A DNA stretch of 64,000 nt from Carposina sasakii (lineage: Eukaryota; Arthropoda; Insecta; Lepidoptera; Carposinidae), in the NCBI GenBank assembly GCA_014607495.2, contig CP053155.1, forward strand, positions 2,418,001 to 2,482,000, in the 5' to 3' direction. The notes under the pieces were generated by a model, which was not told the origin of the DNA, did no database searches, and saw only the letters and a program-made list of their open reading frames with translations. Shown in pieces: positions 23,732 to 38,995 of this stretch. Position 1 is the first letter of the stretch, and every line of letters starts with the position of its first letter. Both the position numbers and the translations under genes were made by a program.

Positions 23732-23940
23732 TTTAACTTAGATATCGAGCAAAATGCGTAAAATGCACGTGCACGGAAAGCTGGCGTGTACGAAAAAGAA
23801 TTTGACAGAAGTAGTGATGTGCCTTTTTGTTTTATGGAATGAGTGATTTCATGATGGGACACTTCCGATAATCGATATCATAGCTGAACAAAAAGTAATC
23901 GATTTGTTACATCCGATTTGGGAATGGAAATCGAACTTGC

Positions 23941-23948
23941 TATCGATA
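23941..23948. promoter_or_regulatory. DRE-like TATCGATA motif upstream of RpS28
   Basis: This palindromic octamer matches the DREF-binding DNA-replication-related element known from Drosophila housekeeping promoters. It lies ~210 bases upstream of the RpS28 start codon. Two more ATCGAT words are near 23873 and 23900. The regulatory role is an inference. Confidence 0.4.
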
Positions 23949-24623
23949 TTTTAATACTGATTTTGTTTGATATAAGATAATATGCAACAATTCATTTTGA
24001 AGGAGCCCATGGAACTTAAATTAAATTTGGTTTGTCATAAAATAAGTATAGGTAAATATAATTCATCTAAGGTAAATAAGTACCTATAAAGATATTTATT
24101 TTACGTTTGTTATAGAGGAGCCACAGAGTACACAAGCTAGCAAACCAGCTACGTAATGTGCGTTTCATGGTTTCACCGTATAGATGCATAGGATGATGAC
24201 GATAGTTAGGTACAAACTTAATAGAGATACTGTGACTATTTTCTGATTCTCTCTTAGATAATTTAAGAGTATATGTATAATCTAAGGATTACTGCATATA
24301 AAAAATGTTAGTTCCGAAATCCATGAAACCATAAACATAGTGAAACGGACTCTTGCATAGAACGTCGTACAACGTCGCACCCTCCTTTAGTATTTATTTA
24401 ATGAATGTAATCAAGTTATTGCTGGTTTCTCAGATATACCTACGGGGGAAACGATCCGCGGGCCCGCAAAAGCTCCCAAAACGAGCGCATATGTGTGTCA
24501 AGTGCCTAAAATGGAGGCCCGTCTCTGTTTCATCGGTTACGTTTTTACATATTTTTCTATATAAGAATACTGTCATGCATGTGTGGAAGATATAGAAAAC
24601 AACAATTGATAAAAAGATAACGT

Positions 24624-27116
24624 TTTATTAAATAAAGCCCTCTCATTATCGCAAACTGTACTCAAAGCTCTTCACACTTATTTGTTCCATAATTTACTCT
24701 CACATCACACTTAGCAACTAAACAGTCTGTACACAACACACAAAAAAATAAGAATAGGTCTACACAATGTATAGAACAGAAAGAAAAATCATTCCACTGC
24801 TTGCTATATGCGAGGTAGTAAAAAAAAATTGATACTAAACTTTTTACAGATAACAACATGGTCTGTCTATAGTCTATACCATACTGCCAATAATGAATCT
24901 GTGTTTTGGTATTAATTCCTATTCTTATTTTCCTGCATCACACACACTCAACGCCTAGAACTGGCGAATGTGCTTGGTGTTCTCCGAGAACATATTAGAT
25001 AGATAACTAAATTAGTCATCTCCCACTGATCTCTTCGCCTTCCTTAGGCGTGGTGACTGCTTTGGCGATTTGGGCGATTTCTCTGAAAAAGAAATAGGAG
25101 AAATTTATAATGAAAACATTACAAACACAAATAGTCTCAAACTTCACTTAGTAATGGGCCAGTTTAGTCATCTATTAGGTTAATTATCAACTTCTTAAAA
25201 TATCTAGAAAGTAAAGACCTCACACTTCTTTTACTCCTATACTTCTGGCTTATGATAAGTCATAACTAGTAATTAACTTTACTCTTTTAATTATGTGTCT
25301 ATCAACTTACTAAGTTGGTTAACAACATCCTTAGGTAACCAATCGTAATCAACATCATTTGCTGTTCCAGTTTCAAGAGGCTTGGGTGCAGACCGAGGTG
25401 ACCGTCTGCGGGCGAGAGATGAGAGACCTTGCTGGCCGAGAACCAGGGCAAGGACACAGGCAGCTCCCAGGAACACATACAGGAAGAATGTTTCACCGTC
25501 CAAACCCTCAGATATTTCAACTACGTTGACTGTCTGATTGTATACGGCTTCCTATAAGATAAATAATCTGACATTAGTAAATATTCAAAGTACCCCATCT
25601 TGAATTTTCATTGAGGTTTAGGTGGTTTGTTATTTTAAGAATAGTAATTCAGGAAAATTTGACTGCCCATTCTAAGTTGAGGCTAAGGCAACAAATGATT
25701 TTTTGTAGACAGTTTGTAGCCTCTTTTTCAGCTATTCAGCAAGCTATGTTCTGAGGACTGACAGATGTAGAAATATGTGTCTCTATGCTTGTATATGTAT
25801 GACATTATGATGTTCAAAATAGGGTTTTATTTTAGCTGGCCCATGTAAGAAAAGACCAACACCACTACATTATTTAATAGGTATGCCAATTTATTCTGAC
25901 TTTTAAAGTGTGTTTTTATACAAAAGCTAACCTGGTAGAAGTTTCCACTGGCATCTCTGTAGTTTAGCTGAATGTTAAGACCGAAGGGTCTGCCAGCAAA
26001 AGCTTCATTAGGGATGAAGGAGTATGCAAAGGTAGCTTCTTGCCTGGGTTTCACTTCTTTATTGTAAGGCAGAGCTGTGAAATTCTGGATGAAGTAAGTG
26101 TAGTCCATTGGGTATCTGAAGGAGGCTTCCATGCTCTCAACAACATAGTCTTCTGCTCCCTTGTTAATGAATCCAACAAGGAATTCAACTGGGAAACCAG
26201 CTTGAAGATCTGTAATAATAAATCTATAATAAAAAGCTTGTAAACCAGAAACAATTACAAAAGTAGGTGCAAATGGGAATGAAACTAGTATTATGCCTAT
26301 TTATCTTAAATAAACATACAATACTAGACTAGAATATCTTTACCTTTATGATCTTACATCATCAATATATTAAATACTAACAAGTTGACCTTTCTCTGAT
26401 AAATGTGAGATAATTGAATTAAATTAATTGTTGACAACTCACCAAAAGCAATGTCACCATGCACTGGTACAGGTTTAGTGAACAGGATTGTTGTGTCAAC
26501 ATCTTGGGAGGATTTCACAACTGAGTCATCATCATCTCCTAGAGCATCATCACCGACTACCTGGTTGTCCTCACCCTCAATGTCAACCACATCATCGAGT
26601 TCATCCTCTTCAGCCCGTGCGAAAAACTTGTCTGCTATAATGAAATGTAAATAATCATTAATTATGTGTTATTTGAGTTATGCCCTAATTAGCCATTTCT
26701 GTCTACCTATCTATCAAAAGTGCAGATGTTAAATTACAATAGCAAAAGATGATAATACTACAAACAAATTATAAATTTACATGTGTTATTTCCATTAAAT
26801 AACAAAAAATATATATAGTTTACTCATTAGCACACATCTTGGGAAACTCAGAGGCTTGGAGGTTACAGGAACCTCAAAAAGATACTGTTTAGTAAGTGCC
26901 AGCAAAGCAGCAATCTGCCTCGAGTTATACTATAAAAAACTAACAATACTGACGAAATCTAGATAAAGTTTATGTTAAGAATATTATAAATAAATTGCCA
27001 CGTACATGTACCGAACACAAATAGAAAGTATTGTACAAATATATGATAAACTTACCGTTTTGAAAGCTCAGTAGCACAGCAGGGAGGACCAATAGGATTA
27101 CATAAAGGGATTTCAT
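24624..27116 (-). CDS. SSR1: Translocon-associated protein subunit alpha (TRAP-alpha / SSR1)
   Basis: Five coding exons on the minus strand: 27116-27056, 26634-26443, 26209-25932, 25551-25311 and 25082-25012. They join with consistent phases and GT/AG borders into 280 residues (family about 286). Residues 1-19 are a signal peptide ([19 protein letters not shown]). Then comes a strongly acidic luminal stretch, a conserved luminal domain with glycosylation sites NFT and NQT, and a TM segment ([18 protein letters not shown]). A basic cytosolic tail ends [10 protein letters not shown], close to the vertebrate ending. The protein is a type I ER membrane subunit of the TRAP complex beside Sec61, aiding translocation of substrates with weak signals. 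Poly(A) signal AATAAA lies at 24629-24624. All splice sites are by reading; the last junction splits a Lys codon. Confidence 0.94.
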
Positions 27117-27119
27117 TTT

Positions 27120-28566
27120 GTTATACGTCGTACTTCAGCAAATGTATAGAAATAACGAAAGTAACAATTGAACTAGAATAAAGGCCATTCACTTTTGACT
27201 AAAGGCAATCCAAAGTCGCTTGAAACTCGAGGCAAAATGCCAGTTTTTGCTCCAACTCGATTGACGTGGAATATTCACTTGTCAAGTTGTCACTAGTGTC
27301 GTCACATCACCGGTAACAATATTATTCGGTTTACATATTATATCGAATAAAATATTTAGTCATAAAAAATATTTTATTATTTTGGCTTGTCCAAAGAGTC
27401 TTGTTAATACATACTTATTAAAAAAATCATATTGAAAACTATAACTCTGATTACGTTCACTTAGCTCACAAGTTATATTGATAGTTCAACGAAAGTGGAC
27501 ACTCCCTTGCTTGATTTCCGAAATAATCAATTTTGGGTACAGTTTGAGACTCTTACAATACAAAGATAACACAGCAACTCAGGCATAGGAATTATTTTAT
27601 GAATCGGGCAATAGCACCATCGTTCAAAGGAACTATATGGTCCAACGTACTCTAGTGAGTCCATATTGGCTCACCTAAATTTTTTCACCCGAAATTGCTA
27701 TTTCTACCGATTTGAAATCCGAATGATCAATCTTCCTAAAAAATGTTACTCCTAAAGATTTCAGTCATATATTTTAGTAGTACTACTACTCGTATTTACC
27801 ACGTAACTTGTTTATTACCTTCTTGAAAATTTAAGCTCTACCGAGAATTTTTGACCATTGCTAAAACATGAGATAGGTTACAATCGGGTAGACATTACCA
27901 AGATTTTTTGGGGTTTACGAGCCCGATAATTATTGAAAAGTGAAAAACTGCATAGTCACATAATAGATGAGCGAGCGGAGCGAGCTCGAAATTTTTTCTC
28001 GTATTTACCACATAACTCTTTTAAGCTTACTTTATTTGATTTAGATATGACAATTTAATTTGTAAATATTTTAAATGTGTTATACTTATAGCTAACTTAG
28101 AACTACTTAGATCTATGGCGTACCTGTGGGAGGTCGGTTGACCATCCAACTCTTTTAAGTAAGTTGTCTATTAATTTTTGAAAATTTAAGGTTACCCGAG
28201 AATTTCACGGTAAGGATGCAAGGGCCCCCTGAGCTTGAGGGCCCCTGTCCACTGCCTAGCCCCTAGGTAGCTACGCCACTGGTTGATACGAGCCCATTTT
28301 CTGATTCTGATAACTTTTTTCTGCTTTCTGTAACTGCCCAAAGCTTTACCTATTGATTACAATTTTGGAAAGACACCGTTATAAGCAGAAAAATCTTGCT
28401 TTTATAATGGAATCAACCTTACTTTAATAATCTGAAAATCCACATCTATGACCGAATGAAATCTAATAACTAAGATTCTAAAATGATCGAAAATAATTTA
28501 TTAAGTGGGTACTTTACTATAATATTCGTAAGAATGAAAACGTATGAAAAAGAAATGTATCATACA
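27120..28566. other. Intergenic, no gene seen
   Basis: TRAP-alpha promoter should lie near 27117-27300. A repeat piece with CGTTCAAAGGAACTATATGG at 27622-27641 resembles the one at 376. The remainder is AT-rich with no recognised coding exon. Confidence 0.45.
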
Positions 28567-28970
28567 TACAGGATGTTTTTTTGTGGCCACCTTTAACGAA
28601 GGGTACGTACTCTATACATGAAATAAAGTAAGTTTATGCCAAAAAAAATGCTAGGAAAAAAAAAAATTTTTTTGAGAATTTTTTTTAGTAATTCCTTGAT
28701 CGTGCGAAATCGAGCCTTCGATAGTGTCTAGTGTTTATGTTAGTTTTTTTATAGACAGTCATATTAATTATTTTTCGTGAAAAAGGATCCTGCTACGCGC
28801 GTCTATGTGCATTTATGCAGAAAAACGCAGTCTATTTACTCAACTTTGGACCCTAATATTTTGGAAACCAGACACTTCCCAGGTATGCTTCCATGGAGAA
28901 AAATGATCGTGATGATGGGGAGATTCCGTAGTTTTCGGGAACGTTGATGACCAAAAATCATCCTGTATAT
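28567..28970 (+). mobile_element. Mariner-like MITE family 2, near-complete copy
   Basis: Starts ACAGGATGTTTTTTTGTGGC and ends ACCAAAAATCATCCTGTA; markers TCTACATG-like region, TATGTGCATTTATGCAG and GCTTCCATGG are present. The minus-strand open frame at 28840-29058 is part of it. Confidence 0.75.
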
Positions 28971-28974
28971 AAAT

Positions 28975-30085
28975 ACTCACGTCCATGATCCCCCAAAGAG
29001 ATCTGCGGGGCGAGCACGAAAATTGTATCGAGAAAGTAACGTGAAGTAACGTAATCATATCGAGCCCTCGATACTATTGTACGAAGACGTCATACTAAGT
29101 AAAAAAAGGATCGAAAGATGCGTTCCAAAACATGATGCTATTTAACTTCATTTCATCAAGATTTCTTCTCATCTAAGTTGAAGGTTACAATTAATATTAT
29201 TACTATCTTTATATGAATATTCGCATAAAATAACCAATAAAGGTAATTTAATGTCAAATTACTTTATTGCTTTTCTAAAAATCTTTTTTAATCTAGCATT
29301 TTTAATAATTCTATTTATTTTTGTCACATATGTTTTAGTTTTTGAACGAACCTGCGTTTCGAACGAAGGCATTTTTTTTGTTTATGTCGAAAGAAGGACA
29401 AAGAAAATTTATTTCCATGTATCCATTGTCTTATAAGAAAAAAATTGTGATGAACAATTATGATGATAATTGGAAACGTCAGGATAATTCTCAAAAGCTA
29501 GTGTAAAATTTGTTGGCACAGAAAGATAAAAAAAATGTTCTTTGCAATTATCTACATTGTGGAAACGGCAATTCATCAAAGGTCAGGATTTCTAAGTCTC
29601 CAAGCTAAATAGCGATGATAATGGAGATCGTCGTCTAGGCGAAAAGTGATGATAAAAAATTATTTGCGTCTGCTAATGTTGTTGGAGCAAACTAATAATG
29701 ATATGCACTACACTCAAGTAAATGTATAAGTCATTAAAATGGCTTAGTAAACAGTAAAAAATTAAAATAATATGTTTACGCATTTATCTCACCACAAAAT
29801 TCAAGTGAGAAAACTATCGTAAAACTCGATAGCCAGCCTTCGAATACGTTATCGTATGTCGAAATTAGGTTCGTGCGGCCGATTTCCTTAAAAATGATTA
29901 GTCTGACGTTTACTTTACGATACAAATACCTATTAAAACATGTTCGTGCTACCGTATTCCATTTATGTCCGATAGGGGCGCTTATCCTAACCTCATATAT
30001 TTTGCTATCGTTTACGTTACGTTACTTTCTCGCATATTTTTCGTGCTAACTCCACTGGCAAAAGTGTGCAATTTACCTACCCACT
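28975..30085. other. Intergenic, no gene seen
   Basis: AT-rich. Bases about 29443-29510 (ATTGGAAACGTCAGGATAAT) look like a diverged fragment of the ~400-bp repeat at 60.97 kb. No coding region recognised. Confidence 0.4.
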
Positions 30086-30088
30086 TTT

Positions 30089-31328
30089 CGCCAGTGGGGT
30101 AAGCACGAACCTATTTACGCGACGTAACGCTAGCGACTCGCCTTCGATCAAATATAATAGTATATACACGATATACGCACGATAAGTGGCACCGCCAAAT
30201 GAAGGCATAAATCAAAAGTTGGCACTCTTTTAGCGTCAGTCACAATAAGCCTCGCTAGCGTTCAAACGTCTCGCGATGCCAAAGTATGCCGTGAAAAACT
30301 ATAAAAACTACATATTAAAAATGAAATAAAAAAAAGATGGATGTTATATTTTCAGTAAGTACTGTTTTGTAATCAATATTGATAATTTGTTCATGGAAAT
30401 ATGTACTTTTTCCTGATTACTGAATATTTTATATCAATTACAAATACTTCTTACTTCGCAACTATCCCTTTCGCACACCGGTGCGCTTCGTATAAGTGAA
30501 AACGACACCGAACTTACATATATAGAACAAGGTTGGTATGGAAAGATGTGGAGACGTCATTGTTTTGACATCCGATTTATAGTACATGCATGCAAAATTT
30601 CAGCTCAATCGGAAGCCAGGAAGTGGATCAAATTTAACTTGCACGATTTGATTACAGACAACGGAAAATGTCAGACTAAATAAAAACTTGTAAAAAGCTT
30701 AATATTTTTATGCATAAGTATATTATTTATTTATTTTAAACCTAAGAATTTTGTGTTATTTCGTATATTTTAACCTAGGCTCATTCCATAAATTTGTTCA
30801 ATTTCCTGGTCTAAACATGGGAATTAAATTACTAAATTTCACGGTAAAAAATATTTATATGCGATTGCGACTCCATTGTTCCTATGTTCCTAGCGGCAGC
30901 GATAAGGTAAGCGCGAAACAAAAGTAACAAGTCAAGTATTAATTCTTACAATTTTATACTTTATTTAAATAGCATTAGAGTTATTTTTCTTGATAAATAT
31001 TTTTAGTTGTGTTTGGTAATAAACTGAACTGTGTGATTGGTTTATTGCTTTAACGCATGTGTTACAACTTTATTAGTAAGATATAAGGTTTAACTTAACA
31101 TACTTATGACCCAACATAAGTCTTTCTAATTATAAGCAACTCCAACAGTTTAGATCTGTATAAGTACGTATAAAGTGTTAATGCGGCGCCATCGTTTATG
31201 CTTGATTTAGTATGAGACGGTGCATCTACCATTATATTTGATCAAAGCGACTCGCTAACAAAATCTATGTGATTTGACAGTTTGACGCTAGCGTTACGGA
31301 CTATCGAGAGGTTCGTGCTTACCCCTCA
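30089..31328. mobile_element. Larger (1.24 kb) relative of the GGGGTAAGCACGAACCT MITE
   Basis: Left end GTGGGGTAAGCACGAACC and right end GGTTCGTGCTTACCCCTC are inverted repeats. Sub-terminal AACGCTAGCG words match the short copies at 6192-6325 and 22339-22468. The interior is AT-rich, without a recognisable transposase. It may be an internally longer progenitor of the short copies or two solo ends around unrelated DNA. Confidence 0.55.
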
Positions 31329-31329
31329 G

Positions 31330-32190
31330 TTAGCCTATTAGGTCCCACAGGGTAAGAGCTTACAAATACAACAATCTAGCTACCGGTGACGAATCCAATG
31401 GGAAATTTTACCGATTCATTCTAAATAGGTTTTATAAGCTTTTAGCGTCAGAGCTTCGTCCATTATAGGAGTGATTTTGTTCTGTGCACAAACTAAGTAG
31501 AGAGAGATGCTCTGTGAGCAGGGTGCACCACGGGCAGGTGAGGCTGACTTTGTATTCTAGGATATTAGTCGAACCCACTCACACCCTCACATGTAACAAT
31601 TAGGGGTAAAATTGCTGCAATGTGTCATGTAACGTGATTGTAATAAAGTCTCGGCATGCCACTCGTGCACGCTATGGAAACGACAAAAGGCGCGCGGTGC
31701 GATTATTATTTATTTATTTATTTACCTACCTACAATTAGTAGATTTTTCGAACGTATACCTATGCATAGGTGCACGGGCAAGAGAAATGTTATACATTTC
31801 TTCACATTACGTTCCACTAGCCTGCACCCGCCATAATCTGATAGCTGATATGAGTTTGGGACTCATCAAGGTCAATATCCCAAAGAAATGATTTTATCTA
31901 TCAAAATATTACGAAATAGTAGTCCTATCTAGTCTGTATAAGTGGAGGGCAGGAGGGGACGATGATATTTATCTTATCGTTAAAGATTGAGTGACTATAA
32001 GTAGGTAGGTACTGTAATGAAAGTTGATACAATCAATATTTTCCAACTAAAAGCTATTGTTAGTTAATTAATTTAATGAATGTAAATAAGTCCCCATATG
32101 GTAATAAGTCACGAATATTGTCAGAGGTCATTATTTAAATTTTAAATTGTTGTACGCGTTTGACAGAATAACAGTTGAACGTTTTGCAGC
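31330..32190. other. Intergenic and AGXT2 5' flank
   Basis: An ATTT/ACCT microsatellite lies at 31708-31732. No coding exon is recognised. The AGXT2 promoter should be in the last few hundred bases. Confidence 0.45.
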
Positions 32191-32191
32191 T

Positions 32192-36419
<4,228 letters not shown>

Positions 36420-36719
36420 ATTCTCATACATTTCTGTGAAGACAATATCTAGACACCCGGTAGCGTATTAAGCGAAGTTCAAGCAAACAGAACTGATACA
36501 TTTTATCTGAAGACTGGACTAAAAAAAGCCGCGTGGTGCCGGCAGAGTAGAATTCGTACCGCCTCATGTCTGCCCGTGCGTATCGTACGAGGCGATTAAG
36601 GGTTTCCGGGAGGTGGTCAGCAGCGCCTCCCGTGTTGACAACATAGTGCTAAATACAAACTGAGGTCACCAACGCCCAGCGTGGTGACTACGGGCAAATA
36701 CCTCCCATGGCAGTCTTGT

Positions 36720-36785
36720 GGCGTGCCCTGGGGGAGGCCTATGTCCAGCAGTGGACTGCAATAGGCTGATGATGATGAAGTAATA
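36720..36785 (-). repeat. Lepidopteran CTGGACATAGGCCT repeat fragment
   Basis: GGGGGAGGCCTATGTCCAGC followed by AGTGGACTGC and a GATGATGATG tail. The same fragment occurs at about 59635-59695 and, in plus orientation, near 440-480. Confidence 0.65.
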
Positions 36786-36820
36786 AGCCATGTGTAAAGT
36801 AAAGTTACCTTACGCAACTG

Positions 36821-37003
36821 TTAGGGTTGGTTCATATCTGCGTCGAGCGTATCTCCAGGTACAGGCAAACATACGCTCGACGCACTAACGTATCATCGGT
36901 TGAGTGTGAACGGTCAAGTGTTTTTCTATACATTTTGTCTGTTCTGGCGTTACGCGACCGATAATACGCGACGCATGTTCCGTCAGACATGAACCGACCC
37001 TAA
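36821..37003. mobile_element. Small MITE (about 183 bp)
   Basis: Bounded by the imperfect inverted repeat TTAGGGTTGGTTCATAT and ACATGAACCGACCCTAA. Internal CGACGC-type words are also inverted. No coding sequence. Superfamily not assigned. Confidence 0.6.
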
Positions 37004-37203
37004 GCACGACTTTCGACAGCAAAATATATCGAATATCTGTCAAATTAAATATTATTATTTAGCCTCAACAATGCTTAAATATCTAAAGGTCCATAATTTA
37101 TTATAATTCATTTATTAGATTAGTGTTTAATCATGTGTATTTGAAAGATACAGTAATCATTTTGAAATTGTAATGTAGGTTCATTTATATAAGAATAAAA
37201 TAA

Positions 37204-38840
37204 AAGGTTTAATAATTATGTAAAAAAATGTTTCCAGAAAAACCGATTTTTATTACCTTCTTCCCTATAACATTTTTTGTGATGTCACTCACTGTTCTGT
37301 TGACAGTGACAGCTAAACCTACTTAGTCTGTGAGCTAACCTAAAGGAAAATTGAACATTTTTGATGATTTTTGGGATTTTTTCCATGATTATTGAAATAA
37401 ATTTCAATTCTTAAGTATGCACAGGAATTAAATAGCTACAGGCAGGATATATTGTCACTTAAGAAACAGCAAAAATGGTTTTTAAATGTCAAGAAGATAG
37501 CTTTCTTAAAGAGGTAGGTAGGTATCAACCGTAGAAAGAAAGGTATCAACATACCGACAAACTTAGTTTTACGATTTGATTTTAAGTATATAAAATAATT
37601 CCCGTACAGTTTACTTCAAGAGTTGTTAAATGTGAAGCGACCAAGGAGCCAGTTGTTGAGTATGGCAAAGCAACGAAGTTCGAGGGATATTAAATTACAT
37701 TGGAAGATACCATTTTGTTCCCTGCTGGAAGTGGACAGGTAATTCTCGTCTATTGGCAATAAAGTACTTATATACATAGAAGTACAACACGTTTGCTGCA
37801 TGCAGAAGTTATTTGACCCTTGATTAGTTCCCCTTTTACCCTTCTTAATTATTCCTAAAAGTAAATCACTAACCAACCAAGTGCTTCTGCCAAGGAAGAA
37901 CAAGAATGCAAGAATGTTAGTTATTTTGCTAGAAGTATATTCTCTGTTTGAGGCACTGCTGATGACATGTATAAATTACTAATTACATTAAAATTACTAC
38001 AGTAATGTGCAAGTAGTTAAATAATTGCAGCCTCATGATATAGGCTGGCTGAATGATGTGGAAGTGGTACAAGTGTTACGTAAAGGGGAAGAAGCAGTGC
38101 ACTTCACTAATAGCCCTATAGAGGTAAACACCAAAGTCCAGCAGAGGATAGACTGGAACAGAAGATTTGATCATATGCAACAACATTCAGGTATTTAACT
38201 ATTTAAAATGTAGTTTAAAAATTCCACTAATTTCATCACAATCTAAAATAAACATTCAAAGGTCATGTAAACTAGCTCACATGATTTTGTTATAAACACT
38301 GGTTGTTTAATGAATAAGTTATTGTTCTCTATCTTTTCCTGTAACAGGATAATATAATATATATAATAAAAATGTAACGGATCGCTGTCTGTACATGGAA
38401 GATATATGAGAAAAAATATAGGAGACCTTTATCAACGCAATAGTACCCTAAAAAAAGGTTTTTGGATTTTAATGCAGTTTTCAGGAATATATTGTGACAG
38501 GTCTCACTTAACATATAGGCTACTTGTTATTCTGATAATTTAGACATTTTGTTTTTTCTGTAGTCCATGCGGACGAGTCGCGGGCGTCCACTAGTAGTAA
38601 AATAAAATTAATTTTAGGGCAACACCTTTTATCTGCAATCCTGGAGAAGGAGTTTAATTTACCAACAACTAGCTGGTGGCTTGGTGCTGATGAGAGTTAT
38701 GTCGAGTTAGATTCTACTAAAGTTAGTGATGATGACATTAGGGCGGCAGAGGAAAGATGCAATGCTTTGATAAGGGAGGCTTTACCTGTTGAAGTAAAGA
38801 ATTGTAATATAAATGACCCTGATTTAGATGAGGTGGGTAT
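37204..38840 (+). pseudogene. Partial, broken copy of AARSD1 (5' flank plus exons 1-4)
   Basis: Exons at 37475-37513, 37610-37738, 38031-38190 and 38618-38832 match exons 1-4 of the intact AARSD1 at 51.4 kb almost base for base. The introns match too, including a Helitron-like insertion in intron 3 (38365-38598). It is broken: in exon 2 the codon CAA (Gln, at 51625 in the other copy) is TAA at 37691-37693, stopping after 40 residues. The editing-site GGGQ has become GSGQ. Exons 5-8 with the CCGTH zinc ligands are absent. Similarity stops about eight bases past the exon-4 donor. It shares the 5' flank with the intact gene, so it may still be transcribed. It arose by segmental duplication, since introns are retained. 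Copy 1 keeps Asp in YVELD where the intact copy has His. Confidence 0.9.
38365..38598 (+). mobile_element. Helitron-like repeat shared by both AARSD1 copies
   Basis: Same insertion site as the copy at 52239-52546 in the intact gene, so it predates the duplication. This copy has lost ~75 internal bases (the GTTTGTCTGTGCGTTTGTGC region). Ends CCACTAGTAGT. Confidence 0.75.
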
Positions 38841-38995
38841 ATGTAATCAGTTCTTTGGGATTTCTTGCATGTGTAGATTCTTGTTAGTAGGAGTCATGAA
38901 TTATCTATAAGTACGTTATCTATCATATTCTTTGTTGTTAGTGCAGTTTGTTTTTTTTTTAAGGGTTATAATAATTATGTTATGGTTGTTGCTAG

